From NCBI GenBank assembly GCA_946965045.2, contig OX337242.1:1612001-1676000 (forward strand): a stretch of 64,000 nt of DNA. The letters are read 5' to 3'. The translations under genes and the position numbers were made by a program. Shown here in pieces: positions 20,254-31,100 of the stretch (the first letter of the stretch is position 1; every line of letters begins with the position of its first letter). The stretch comes from Epithemia pelagica (taxonomy: Eukaryota; Bacillariophyta; Bacillariophyceae; Surirellales; Surirellaceae). The notes below the pieces were generated by a model. That model saw nothing but the letters and a program-made list of their open reading frames with translations, was not told the DNA's origin and searched no databases.

Positions 20254-21948
20254 ATGAACGGTGCAGCATCCCAGGTCGCACCTCCCGATGGTGGAGGTCG
20301 CCCCAGCGACACTCGTCGGAAACTGCTGAATGAAGAATTGTCAGTCCCAATGGTGAGCAATTTCTTCTCGATTGAACGGTACTATGATGCGGCAGATAAG
20401 GTCTTTGAATCTTCTCAAGCGGCGTTTACGGCCAAGAATTTGGACAATGCCTACGTCTACGGGAAGCGCTATTGTATGTTTTGTTTGGACGCGATTCCCA
20501 CGCACAATTACTTTACGGCAGATCGGTACAAACATTTGCAACTGAAGCATCGGCCTCAAGTGGACTTGGTTCTGTCGCAGTTGTCACAAGTGGCCGAACT
20601 CATGGATGTCGAGGAACTGCAAAAACAATTGATTGCCGCCGAAAAGGCACAAAAGGAGGCGGAAGAAAAGGCCCGCCGAGACCGAGAGGCCCACGACGAG
20701 CTAATGAAACGAGCCAGTCAATTCACACACACGTCCTCTTCGTCCACGGGAGCTCCGTCTTCCCAGGAAAATTTGCAGGCATCGGCTCTGAGTAAATTGG
20801 ATATGCTACGCACGACCATGTCTCAAGAGCAAGTCGGTACTAAGAGGGTGCAACGTCAAACAGGCAAAAACGAGGCAGAGTTGACCATAAAGCGGGATCC
20901 ATCGGGAGAGGAACCTTCTCTACCATCGTCGAGATATCGATTATTGAGTGATTCCGAAGACGATGATGGCGAAGAGAAAAAGAGCAGTCATTCGGTCATG
21001 CCACCACCGATTCCTCCACCATCCACGGGAGCCTCGGCGGCTCCACCGTCTTACAATCAAGCAATAGCAACTCAACGCGGTGGACAATTTCTGAAGCGAA
21101 ATTTCTTAGCACCATTGGGTCCCCCTCCGGCTCCGGGTCAAACATCATCAACTCACTTGGTTCCATCGGTGCAAGAACCCAAAGCAAAGAGACGAGAGCG
21201 TCTCCCCGTGCGGAAGCTCAAGGAAGAATATCGTTCGGACTACATTCGATGGTCCGGGGATGGTCGGATAGAAGTATCAACGGTCGACACTTACCAAGGA
21301 CGGAAATCTTCGTCGCTGAATGGATGCACGGTTATCTCAGCGCTGGTCGCTGCACGGCATTTGTCCACTGGTGGAGCAATAGCGGACACTTCGATTGTCG
21401 ATGTGATCGACCGACAATGTGGACCTTTACTGCAGAAAATCCGTGGCAAATTGGGTCTGGGTCCATCAGCCCTGATCATTCCATCGGATGTTCATGATCA
21501 TTTGGTGGATGCCAAAATCTTACACCAAGAAGCCTTTGAAGGGGCTGCAGGAGGTAGTGTCATGGATCCCAATCACATGAATGAATTCCTCAAACTCTTG
21601 GATGTAGGAGCAGATGGAAAGGGGCCTCACCGCAAGGCAGCGGCGACGTTCTTCTTTCACGAGCATGTGATTAGCATTGTCAAAATACCAGCTACGTCGC
21701 ACAATGGTACGGCGTTTTTCGATTTGGTCGATTCCCTACCGACCAGTATCGGAGGTCGAAGTAAAGCAACACGGACGCGATGTCATGGAATACAATCCTT
21801 GGCGGTACTTTTGCGATACTACACCTCTCGCAAATTCTCGGAATCGAATTGCTCCTACATTGATCGCAATGACTGGGACGATGCCATGGCCGATTTCGAC
21901 CCACGTGTCTTTCAAGGCTTTGTCTGGAGTAATCGCGGCAAACAATAG
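20254..21948 (+). CDS. USP8-dimer/MIT-like protein with a candidate papain-like peptidase domain
   Basis: The product is 564 aa. Residues about 36-125 (FSIERYYDAADKVFESSQAA, AYVYGKRYCMFCLDAIPTHN) match the helical USP8-dimerisation/MIT-type domain found at the N-terminus of AMSH and USP8 deubiquitinases. A charged coiled coil follows (about 118-150). Residues 150-335 are Ser/Pro-rich with an RYRLLSDSEDDDGEEKK patch. The C-terminal 230 residues look globular: QGRKSSSLNGCTVISALVAA (Cys358), FFFHEHVISIVKI (His471) and TAFFDLVDSLPT (Asp490). The order Cys-His-Asp, each in a predicted helix start or strand, with 19 residues between His and Asp, fits a papain-like cysteine peptidase. The N-terminal domain suggests a role in endosomal ubiquitin handling; catalysis is inference. 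Confidence 0.72.
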   Translation: MNGAASQVAPPDGGGRPSDTRRKLLNEELSVPMVSNFFSIERYYDAADKVFESSQAAFTAKNLDNAYVYGKRYCMFCLDAIPTHNYFTADRYKHLQLKHRPQVDLVLSQLSQVAELMDVEELQKQLIAAEKAQKEAEEKARRDREAHDELMKRASQFTHTSSSSTGAPSSQENLQASALSKLDMLRTTMSQEQVGTKRVQRQTGKNEAELTIKRDPSGEEPSLPSSRYRLLSDSEDDDGEEKKSSHSVMPPPIPPPSTGASAAPPSYNQAIATQRGGQFLKRNFLAPLGPPPAPGQTSSTHLVPSVQEPKAKRRERLPVRKLKEEYRSDYIRWSGDGRIEVSTVDTYQGRKSSSLNGCTVISALVAARHLSTGGAIADTSIVDVIDRQCGPLLQKIRGKLGLGPSALIIPSDVHDHLVDAKILHQEAFEGAAGGSVMDPNHMNEFLKLLDVGADGKGPHRKAAATFFFHEHVISIVKIPATSHNGTAFFDLVDSLPTSIGGRSKATRTRCHGIQSLAVLLRYYTSRKFSESNCSYIDRNDWDDAMADFDPRVFQGFVWSNRGKQ

Positions 21949-22764
21949 TACCAGGAACCTTGCTCTACTAGAGAAAAAGGCTAACGAGTACTTGTTCCCT
22001 TGGTGCCTTGGCTTTTTTGTATAGGGAGCAGTAGGCAGCAGATAGGAGTTCGTCGAACAAAGCACAAGCTACAAGCTAGATCGTATCTACCTGCTACCCG
22101 GGGTAGGCATACGGATAGAGAAGAGAAGGTACAGTCAGTCTGTCGTCCGCTTGCGCAATGCGTCATGTGTCATCATGTGTCATGTGTCATGTACACGCGC
22201 GAGCCTCGTAATTAATCTACACATTACACATAGACGTGCGCCCACACCGGAGTGTACACAGAAAGTATGTATTTGCTGTACTATGTGTCCGCCTTGCGAC
22301 GCGCCCAGGACAAAGATCGCGCCATCCGATTAGACCGGACCAAAGACAACAAGGCCATGGAGCGTGCATGCGTGACTATGCATGCTTCCCACGCAAAATT
22401 CCCACGGGAAAGCGATTCCAAAACCGACCCATTGCGAGATAATAGAGTACAAGCGGGACCAAATTACAGCTTCCGTTTTCATGTGCCACGTTAAATAATT
22501 ATGTCCAACGGATTCCATCGTGTGTCTCATTTCGCCATCCCGCGGATTTTCTCACTATTTGGTGCGTCTTGAAAGGCTTCAAGACAACATCCACACACGA
22601 ACTGGGTTGTACTTTGGACCGACCATCGCTTTGAACCTTGTCACACGAGCACCGAGGACCGTCCAGCAATCTCGAACTTTGTTGCTTGTATACTCCAGTT
22701 TACGTGGTGGGATTGGCCGTAACAACAATGGCTACGAATTGCGGTAGGTGGTGACATTGGAGCC
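21949..22764. other. Intergenic, 0.8 kb
   Basis: It contains a short CATGTGT-rich tandem stretch at about 22158-22195. Short ORFs on both strands have no coding character. Confidence 0.5.
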
Positions 22765-24615
22765 ATGGAGAGGCCCCCAAAGCAGGGGAGATTCTCATTC
22801 ACCGATTCGTATCGACCGCAATCAATTTCGTCTCATGAACATGTAGGTAGTGGATTTACGGAGGAGGAGTTCTGTGACCTGTTCAGGGAAGCATCCAGCG
22901 AAAGCAGAAAAGGCCCATTTTTAAATTGGCTATCATCCTACGTTGGTTCACCAGCTGTCGGCACCCTCAGCCTCAACACTTTGCGACTAGTTCATGGATG
23001 GCTGGTGCTTCAACTTGGCTCCTCTTTCAACGACACTAGCATTGGATCCTCCTCCGCAACGAGACTTATTCTGAATTGTCTGCGTCACATTTACGTGTCG
23101 CATTCAATCACCGTTTTGCTCAATCCACCAGCGCTTTCGGAAGCTTTGAAAGCTCACATGCGACAAGCAATAAAAATTACGCGAACGGATGTCAGCGATG
23201 AAGAAAGACTTTCGACGCTTTCTCTTTGCCTTGTGTCTATTGATTTGATGCTGCGTGCACAAATGGAACGGTATGGAGAGATTGCTATGGAATCGGTCTC
23301 TCCGGATGACGACTTTAAAGACTTTCTTCTGGCCCTGTTGGTAATACGGCGGACGGAAAATCAATACAGAGTACCATCTATGAGCTCCACAGCGTATCAG
23401 TTGATCCTAAAGCTCTCCCATACAAATGCACTGTCGTTCCAAGATGAGGAGACATTTCATAACTGGGCACAAATCGCCCGACTGTTTGTGCAGGATGATG
23501 TCAACCAGAACAATGGAACTTATGCTGTGCCCAGGACCGCTCGAGCAAATCCGAGATATCAGACGGAAGCTGAATGGGTGTTTCACATTGAATGTTTGGT
23601 TCACTTTGGGAATGTTTTGCTTCGAGATACTGATGAAAGTGACCAGGATGAACTTGCACGCATCGCCCTGAATGATCACGCTCCAGGTTTGCTGTCTTTG
23701 CGAGCTGCACGGTGCTTGTCTCAGCTGTCCACAATGTCGTCCTCTTGCTCGGAATCCCTGTTTCAGAAAGTGGTACAAATGTTTATTGTTTCAAATCATC
23801 AGATCAAGATACAGATGTTGCCTGCCTTGCGCGGGAACTCCATCCCTGATCATTTGTGTGAGGGTTTTTCTCGATTTGTTTTAAGTGACGAAAGAACTCT
23901 CAAGGCTGTTTTGTCAGGCGTGGTAGATCTCGTCCTTTCTGCTCACGAAACAGAAAATCTTCTTGATCGTGGGGTGCACTGGCGTGAGGATGCTGCGCGT
24001 TTTCTCCATATTGTGCTTCTTCATCTGAGTCGAGATTCCTCCATGTTGATACCTCATATGGATATACTCTCGATCTCGTTTGCCTTTCTGAACAGCCCGC
24101 ATCCTGAAGCTGTCAAATGTGCCGTCGACACCCTATTTGACACTGTCCTCCATGGGACATTTCCAATCCCCGATGTTGCAGATTTGTTTCAAAGCTTGAT
24201 CACACCTCTGCTGAGCTTGTCTGGTGATATGGAAACCAAAGAGAAAGCGATGGATCTGTTGGTGCTCCTCACGAGACAACGTCCGATGCACCTTTCTCAG
24301 CTTGTGCGGATACCGAGGGCACTTGAAGGCTTGGTCCGATGCGCGTCTGTCAGACAGACGCATGCGTGGTCATCCAAGCGGTTGAAGAATCGGGCAACAA
24401 GTGTTCTTCTTCGAATGGCGGAAGATCCCATTAACCACAGGGTACTGGCCAAACAAACAGGACTGCTTTCTTTGCTCATCAGGTACATTCGAGAGGAGGA
24501 ATCTTTTGTCGATGCAAGTGTTCCCGAAGAAGATGACGAAGACATGCGTCCAGTTGTCGTGCCGAACCGCGAGGCAATCAAAGCCAGCATTCTGCGAATC
24601 GCTGCTGCTTTGTAG
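22765..24615 (+). CDS. Large all-helical protein of unknown function (HEAT/ARM-like)
   Basis: The product is 616 aa, from an ATG in AGCCATGG context. After a polar N-terminus (to about residue 30) the whole chain is amphipathic helices with repeated Leu-rich pairs: TLSLCLVSIDLMLRAQ, LLSLRAARCLSQLS, EAVKCAVDTLFDTVL and KEKAMDLLVLLTRQRP. This gives the appearance of a HEAT/ARM solenoid. The last helices (VLLRMAEDPINHRVLAKQTG; EAIKASILRIAAAL) are typical of a solenoid cap, with an acidic loop (EEDDEDMRP) between them. No catalytic motif or membrane segment is visible. I do not recognise an orthologue. Confidence 0.72.
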   Translation: MERPPKQGRFSFTDSYRPQSISSHEHVGSGFTEEEFCDLFREASSESRKGPFLNWLSSYVGSPAVGTLSLNTLRLVHGWLVLQLGSSFNDTSIGSSSATRLILNCLRHIYVSHSITVLLNPPALSEALKAHMRQAIKITRTDVSDEERLSTLSLCLVSIDLMLRAQMERYGEIAMESVSPDDDFKDFLLALLVIRRTENQYRVPSMSSTAYQLILKLSHTNALSFQDEETFHNWAQIARLFVQDDVNQNNGTYAVPRTARANPRYQTEAEWVFHIECLVHFGNVLLRDTDESDQDELARIALNDHAPGLLSLRAARCLSQLSTMSSSCSESLFQKVVQMFIVSNHQIKIQMLPALRGNSIPDHLCEGFSRFVLSDERTLKAVLSGVVDLVLSAHETENLLDRGVHWREDAARFLHIVLLHLSRDSSMLIPHMDILSISFAFLNSPHPEAVKCAVDTLFDTVLHGTFPIPDVADLFQSLITPLLSLSGDMETKEKAMDLLVLLTRQRPMHLSQLVRIPRALEGLVRCASVRQTHAWSSKRLKNRATSVLLRMAEDPINHRVLAKQTGLLSLLIRYIREEESFVDASVPEEDDEDMRPVVVPNREAIKASILRIAAAL

Positions 24616-25220
24616 TGAAATTACTCCAGTATTTCTTGTCTTGAAGGTTCTGAGATTGTGCAGACTCTTTTCTTGAGCGACACAGCCCTTTTCCTCGGTG
24701 GCAACGTCGAACGACCTACCTCGTCGCTGCAGTCTCTCTGCTGTGAATATAAACCAAACGGTTGCACTGCACCAAAGCGGGAAGACCTGCTTTGCTGCCT
24801 GGCAGTCATGGTGGAGGGCCAGAACTGAAAATGGTGCAGACCAGCGGATCTGTGTTCCCGTCTGGTGGCCATTGCTTTTGACCTTGTCCGAGAGAAACTA
24901 TGTTCGCAGTTCGCAAGAAGACGACCTTTCCTCCTCCTCTATCGTGGAGACTGATCCTCCCACAAGACAAGAGCGCTATTATTGGCATTGCCACCCGTTT
25001 GGGATGAGGTGCAAAGATTCTTGTTTCTTTTCTAGAGTAAAAGAGACTATGAACGACATATTCGAGGAAACGCTATCCTGTCGAAGATCACGGAGCTATC
25101 GCGCGTCTTCGTTCATCCAGCCAAAGGCGTTGAAGAGTATAAGAAACCATCTTCAGTCTCAAGGCTCCGATAACATTCTTACTTTTTGAAACAGTACAAC
25201 AGTCACCCAAGAATAGATTT
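24616..25220. other. Intergenic between convergent genes
   Basis: The longest plus-strand open stretch (24698-25189) starts at GTG and looks non-coding. A minus-strand 83-codon ATG ORF (24621-24872) has no recognisable features. No gene is called. Confidence 0.4.
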
Positions 25221-25937
25221 TTATTCAACCAAGGTTTCCACAGTTTGTTCCATGGGGGGCTGTGCCAACGATACAAAGCTAGCCAATGCCTCTACAGTAG
25301 CCTGATATGCTTCATTCATTTCTCCGTTCGACAGATTGCGACCACGTAACGCGACGCCCGCAATAGAATCCATTTTTTCCAAAGAAGTACTAAATTGCTT
25401 GTACAGATTCTCAAGTTCGGCTTGTTTCTGTAACATTTCTTTGCTTGGCTTGTCTTCGTCCTCAGACACAGCTCGAACAAGAGTTACACACGACTTCCGA
25501 ATAACGGAAAATGGTTCAACTCTCAGTGACTGTTTGAGTCCGAGATAATCTTCTGTTTGGATATAGAGTTCGTCCATGGCCAATAGCTTTCGTTGAGCAC
25601 TTTTGACGTTGCGCAGTGCTGTCTTGGACGCGAGTTGGCTGGCGACATCGGCATGAGCAACCGATGGAGGCCACAGAAAACCACCGCCCGACGCCAATCC
25701 CACTGCGGCAGTAGTTCGTACCGAGGATTGCAGAAATCCGGACCTGGTTGCTAATAACGGCATTTGCGGCTCCAAAGAGGCCGCAGCCACAGAGCCTCTT
25801 GTGGTGAGCATCTCATTGATCGGGGGAGAAAGTTGATTCAGTGCATTGGTATGCGAAATCAAGGCGAAAATCAATATTTTCCAGCATGTGGAAGGGGAAT
25901 AAACCATCATTCTTCTTATCATTGTGGTTGTGGGCAT
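25221..25937 (-). CDS. Psb31/PsbQ-like thylakoid lumen protein (photosystem II extrinsic subunit candidate)
   Basis: The product is 238 aa. The start is the ATG at 25937 (MPTTTMIRRMM); the codon at 25949 is GTG. The leader is tripartite: a signal peptide (CWKILIFALISHTNA), a Ser/Thr/Arg stretch, then a second hydrophobic segment ending GGFLWPPSVAHA^DVASQ, a lumenal-type cleavage site. The mature part is four helices with FSVIRKSCVTLVRAV, YKQFSTSLEKMDSIAG and LRGRNLSNGEMNEAYQATV. The pattern of IRK, then LE-K-x-D-xxA, then RGR is what I know from diatom Psb31, the four-helix PSII extrinsic protein. PsbQ-type proteins share the fold. The plastid-lumen call is stronger than the Psb31 call. Confidence 0.75.
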   Translation of the reverse strand: MPTTTMIRRMMVYSPSTCWKILIFALISHTNALNQLSPPINEMLTTRGSVAAASLEPQMPLLATRSGFLQSSVRTTAAVGLASGGGFLWPPSVAHADVASQLASKTALRNVKSAQRKLLAMDELYIQTEDYLGLKQSLRVEPFSVIRKSCVTLVRAVSEDEDKPSKEMLQKQAELENLYKQFSTSLEKMDSIAGVALRGRNLSNGEMNEAYQATVEALASFVSLAQPPMEQTVETLVE

Positions 25938-26434
25938 GGAACCAAACACTGCGCCGTCCCTCTATTGCTTCCGTCAGACCACCTCATTGTTGGGAGATTT
26001 TGTTGGTGCGTACCACAAAAAATTCTTGATGGCGTCTTGCGATTGCTTCCTAACGAGCGCTGAGGTTTAAATGACATCCCAGTGACCATTTTTTCACGCG
26101 CTAGCGGGTAGTGTTTTTGGGTTGAATTTGACTGAACCATAGCCACTACACCCTCGTATCCCCTCCCGCTGGAGGGTGAGCATTGTTGACATCATGGGCT
26201 CATGGCAGAAAAGTTCTTTTTCTGGGTGTGTATTCGTAAAGTGTAGACCGCTCCCTTTCCTTTCAATCGATTCCGGTACTGTCGTTTCCTTCTCTTTGTG
26301 GACCTTGGAGGAGAAATAAAGCTGACTTGCAGAATCAGAGAAACCATAAAGGTATCATTTTGACGTGATCTAACGTGTTTTAGTGACACTGACAGCGCTT
26401 CTTACAAAGTGATTGTGATACAGTTTCAGCAGTA
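25938..26434. other. Intergenic between divergent genes
   Basis: Likely promoter region for the lumen protein and the Cys-tail membrane protein. No elements are recognisable by eye. Confidence 0.45.
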
Positions 26435-27856
26435 ATGGACGCTTCTACGATTACCACCATGCTTCCTTCGGAACGCCGTCGCTTTGAAGATGTTGCGAAT
26501 ACCTGTAGTATCGATGTCGATCGCATCTGTAGCTCAGTTGCGCTGCCTCATCCCATGGTATCCTTTTCTTCGTCTCCAATGGATGACTTTGGATCCATTG
26601 TAGATGGCCTCATGCGTTCGTTCTTGGAGGTCCCCGAGCATCAACCGGCTGCTTCTGTTTCGCCACAACGCGAAACGGTTCCTAGTTTGGAAGACTCTCG
26701 TGGCTTGGAAAGCCCAGTTGATAACAATGTCGAGGGGGACCATCCCATCATCATTATTCGTTCTTCGTTCTCTTCAAATGGCCCTTGCGAAGAGGAGCTT
26801 ATCAGGCACATGTTGTCACATTTTGCTCCCATTTTCCCGCTCGAAGAAACGGAGGTTTTGGCTCAGAGACTTTCTGACCATGGCCGTGAGATGTTGACCC
26901 GTATTCCTGCCGAAGAAGAAGAGAACCAGGAAGCCCGCATCGCCCGACGTTTGTCGGAAGTCAGCCCTGAAGAAGTCATGGAGCACCGCCGCAAGGTTTT
27001 GTTGCCCTTTAGTTCGGACAAGAATGATTGCTTGCTCACCGCCTACCAGAACAGTCTCGTTAGTGAACCCTGCGGACAAGCTATTCAGAATTTGGAGCAT
27101 GTCCGTGCGGCCCAGTATCACTACCAGATGTATGAACGCCAAGCCTCTCTTGAAGCGTTTACCAATCTATTCCTGGTGTACTTCTTGGTGCTCTCCACCG
27201 TTGTCGTCTTGTTTTTGCGCCGCAAAAATCTGTTCAAGGTCAAGCGTCATCTTGCTGCATCCATCTTCAGGACGATTTACTCCAAACCCGAATTGAAGAG
27301 TGCTGTTGAGAAGGAACTCGGACACCCGATTGGAAATGAGATTCCGCGTCCTTGGAAAGCCCTGAAAGACGGATTCCAAAAGCTTCGCAAGCTTGTTACA
27401 GTTCTAATGTTTGCGTCCATTCTTTCCATGTTGGGTGTAATTTCTATTACAACGGCGCTTCATGTCGGTGTCATTGTGTCTGCCTATGTGTTTATCCGTG
27501 TGGTTTTGATGAAGCCTTGGACTGGTGTGGAAGACAACTCCACGGTGGGCGGGTGCTGCGACAACTGTTGCTGCTGCAACAAGAGCAGCCCGGACATGGA
27601 AAATGGTGTGGCTGGTTGTTGTGATGACTGTTGCTGCTGCAACAAGAGCAGTCCGGACATGAAAAATGGTATGGACGGTTGCTGCGACAACTGTTGTGAT
27701 GATTGCTGCTGCTGCAACAAGAGTACTCCAGGCATGGAAAGCGATATGGGTGGATGCTGTGATGATTGCTGCTGCTGCGACCACAGCAGCCCCGATAAAA
27801 AAGTGATGAAACCCCGCCAAGAGATTTACGAAGGCATTCCGATTCAGATTGTGTAA
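26435..27856 (+). CDS. Membrane protein with a four-repeat Cys-cluster tail
   Basis: The product is 473 aa. The N-terminal 230 residues are soluble and acidic. Cys spacing (NTCSIDVDRICSS; KNDCLLTAYQNSLVSEPC) loosely recalls GLG1-type Cys-rich repeats. A first transmembrane segment lies at about 243-261 (FLVYFLVLSTVVVLFLRRK), then a basic loop and a long hydrophobic hairpin at about 318-357 (LMFASILSMLGVISITTALH...VSAYVFIRVVL). The C-terminal 100 residues carry four tandem units of the type GCCDNCCCCNKSSPDM with 6-9 Cys each and acidic spacers, ending in a short basic-to-hydrophobic tail. The Cys/Asp clusters suggest metal binding or dense palmitoylation on the cytosolic face. No signal peptide is evident at the chosen ATG. 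Function unknown. Confidence 0.78.
   Translation: MDASTITTMLPSERRRFEDVANTCSIDVDRICSSVALPHPMVSFSSSPMDDFGSIVDGLMRSFLEVPEHQPAASVSPQRETVPSLEDSRGLESPVDNNVEGDHPIIIIRSSFSSNGPCEEELIRHMLSHFAPIFPLEETEVLAQRLSDHGREMLTRIPAEEEENQEARIARRLSEVSPEEVMEHRRKVLLPFSSDKNDCLLTAYQNSLVSEPCGQAIQNLEHVRAAQYHYQMYERQASLEAFTNLFLVYFLVLSTVVVLFLRRKNLFKVKRHLAASIFRTIYSKPELKSAVEKELGHPIGNEIPRPWKALKDGFQKLRKLVTVLMFASILSMLGVISITTALHVGVIVSAYVFIRVVLMKPWTGVEDNSTVGGCCDNCCCCNKSSPDMENGVAGCCDDCCCCNKSSPDMKNGMDGCCDNCCDDCCCCNKSTPGMESDMGGCCDDCCCCDHSSPDKKVMKPRQEIYEGIPIQIV
27541..27795 (+). repeat. Coding tandem repeat of Cys clusters
   Basis: Four degenerate units of about 60-72 bp encode GCCD(N/D)CCCCNKS-type blocks. The third unit has an extra NCCDD insert. 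It lies within the gene at 26435-27856. Confidence 0.85.
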
Positions 27857-28199
27857 GAAGGAAGATCCTTCATTAAGTGGAGGAATTATGGGAGTTCTCT
27901 TGCCGTGGCAGAAAAATGGTAGCTTTAATTTAAATTCACGTTTCTATTCTACACTGAAAGTTACAAACCGCGTCGCTAGGTCTCATGACTGTAGCTAGGC
28001 TTGGTTTAGGAAAGCATCAACTCCAAGAAGTTTCTCCTGATATTCACAGCTGCCCCTGACTTTTATTCACCAACATCATCTGCTCTCGTCCGCAAAAATG
28101 GTGGCTTTCTCACCCAATTCCTAAGTAGGCGCAAGTCAGCTGTTTCTATGACGCGTTCTTCTAAGTTTTATAAACAATTTAAACAACCATCCTCTCAGA
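27857..28199. other. Intergenic between convergent genes
   Basis: 3' flanks only; nothing else is visible. Confidence 0.5.
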
Positions 28200-31100
28200 T
28201 CAGAGGATGACACATTCGCATCCTTGTATCACTGCGCCAGACCCTGTGGAAGGAACACTATTCATGTCTGAACCGAAGTGTTGTTCCATGTAGCCATGGA
28301 GCATTTCCAGAATCTTTCCAAAGGAAGGACGGGCACTTGGTTCATCATCCCAACAGATCATCAACATATTTACAGATCTGACATCCAGCTCACGAGGAAA
28401 CTCGGGTCGATTGCCTTCAGATGCAAGTTTTACTGCTTCATATCCAGGAAGGGACGGCCATGGTGGACGACCAACCATCAAGTAATACAAGATCATAGCA
28501 AACGAATATACATCGACTTTCTCGTTGTATTTCTCGTGTCGAAATACTTCCGGTGCCATCTATGAGAGAAAGAAGAAAGTGAGAGCCATCGTCCATCGAA
28601 TTTACAACACAGAAGAAACTGAAGTACACTTACAAAGCGGTATGAGCCTGTTTCCCCAGTCATCTTGTAGGCATCAGACTCCATGTCTTCGGGACGGAGC
28701 TTGGAAAGACCAAAATCACTGATTTTAAGTGTTCCCGAGTAGTCAATGAGTAGATTGGCAGGCTTGAGATCTCTATGGATGATGGGCGGACTGCAAGTAT
28801 GAAGGTAATGCATTCCCTGCGCCAGTTGCTGCGCATATATAAACTGGGTTTTCCTCGGCATTCTCGTCCGATTCGCTATGTTTTCCTTGAAAACATCCAA
28901 TAAGGAACATCTGCACAGTTCCGAAATCAGACATTCGAATCTCTCGATTCGGGAATACCCAAGCATAAGAACAATGTTGGGATGCCGTAGCGACTTGACA
29001 ACAGAAATTTCCTGACGAAAGTCGGCCAAGGCCATCTCCTGTTCAGTGTGAGACATTCCTGTGACGTCCAGGTCAGTCAAATTGCCCATGTTGGGAATAG
29101 ATTTCGCATGCAACCAGTCATTGTTGATCTTTGATGTTCGGATGATTTTGGCAGCCACTAGCGTTCCTCGCCACCTACAAAGATCAACGCAAAATCATGA
29201 GAAAAGGCATGAAACTTTCGTTTCAAAGAGGTCTTGGAACCCTGCATATAAACGTACCGGCATTTGTATATTTCCCCGAATGCCCCCGCCCCAATTCGAC
29301 TTATCATTTGGAGATCGAAGAAGTCTATCTCCATGTTGTTAATGGCACGGCGAGTTGAACCTTCCAGTTCTACAGTTGCACAAGCCTTCTGACGATTCCC
29401 ATGAATGGCTCCATAACTCTCAAGTAGCCCGATACACTCCGTTTGCTGGCTGTCAACGGCGTCGTCCAAGGGAGTCCTCCCGCATCCATCAAGGGTATTC
29501 ACATCGGCGCCCTCATCCAGGAGTATCTTCACGACTGTTGCATTTCCACCTCTTGCACTACAAAAAAGCCGAAAAATGTAAGTTATTTGAAGCCTTCCAT
29601 GATTTTCCACACTTTAACCGTCAAAACTTACGCCAAATGAAGAGCGCTGTGGTCACAACTGGCGCTAATATCTTCTTTCTTGTCCATCTCGGTTGTCTCT
29701 CGACATTCCTTGTCGTCTTCAAGAAGAAGCCGGACTTCATCCAGATCACCATCATTCGCTGCATGGACCAGTTTGACGGATCTACTTGCGGATCCACCTA
29801 GTGCCCCAACTCGCCGTAGGTATTCAGCGACGTGCTTATGTTGGTGGCGCTCGGCATCATCCAGAGGACTTCCACCCCATCGATCGCTCCGATTCACGCG
29901 AGCATTGTACACTTCAATTAACATTTGACAAATGAGTAAATGACCCTCCGAGGCGGCAATATGCAAGGGGCTTCGTCGGTCATAGTCTCGAAAGTTTACA
30001 TGAGAAGGGTTCTCGGCAATGAGCCGTTCCATTGCGTGAATGTCACCTCGTGCAGTAGCTTGAAGTAAACTACATCCAGTGGCAAATTCAGCCGTGGACA
30101 TGGCAAGATCCGTGTGGGATGCCAAGATCCCACTTCCGGCCCATTCGTGCTGTGTTTGTACCAGCACATCGGCATGAACCTCTGTGGGAGCAGCCGTAGC
30201 TTCAGCATGCACAACTTCCACTCGAGTGGCCGTTGTCACTGCAGGTTCCTTCACGGCGGTAGGAATGAATACTTGACTGGCCTCTATTCTTGTTGATGAC
30301 GATACATGGCATGGGGATCCATCTTTTGAGACTTGTCTGATGTCTTCTTCTAGTTCCAGGTGAACCGATAAAGGCTCCAATACTCTGGATTCCGTCTTCT
30401 TTGCACTCAAACGTCGACTGCCTTGCCAATACACCACCGCAGCCAGTGTAAGTAGCAACAAGGGGAAAAAGTTACTGTCATCGTGTACTAATGGAAACTC
30501 CTGTTGATACCATGCTTGTTTTGGGTGCCGTGATCCTTCTTGTTGAAACGTCTCACTTCTTGGTGTCAACATGGGATCTTCTGTCGCTGAAGGACGAACT
30601 TCATCCCTCACGTGTCTTGAAGAATATCCAACGTCTCTGGTAGGGTCTAAACAATGACCTGGTTTCATCAATGAGCAACTCCTAGCCATGGTACTGTTCA
30701 AAGGAAGATTGCATCTAGCTGATGGCCTGATGCCTTGATGTAGAGATGATGGATGGTTGGGTGGAATGGATTCGACCTTGTTCCATTCTCCAATCTTCTC
30801 TTGTTTCTGCGACTGTTCTTGTAAAGGAGCGGCAGTTGAAGATACCATTCTTTTATGCTGGAGCTGCGATGCAGAAGTTCCTGCCATTGCCCTGGAAGGA
30901 TTCGCAGGCTCGATGCTGCGCGTTTGGAACGAACCTTGGTCCACATCCCTACAGAAACCGAACGATGAAGGCTCCATGACTCGGCAGTCATATTTGGATG
31001 TACCAACGAAAAATCCTTCGCGATCTTTTGTTTCTTTGGCATTTCCGGTATCTTTGCCGATTTTTGCGCTTGGTGACGCCATCACTCCATCCCGCGCCAT

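Noticed and set aside
24698-25189. 163-codon plus-strand open frame
   Set aside because: Begins at GTG and lies in a convergent intergenic gap; no protein signature.
27404-27820. Minus-strand Ala/Val/Ile-rich and Gln-rich ORFs
   Set aside because: Antisense shadows of the Cys-cluster repeat.
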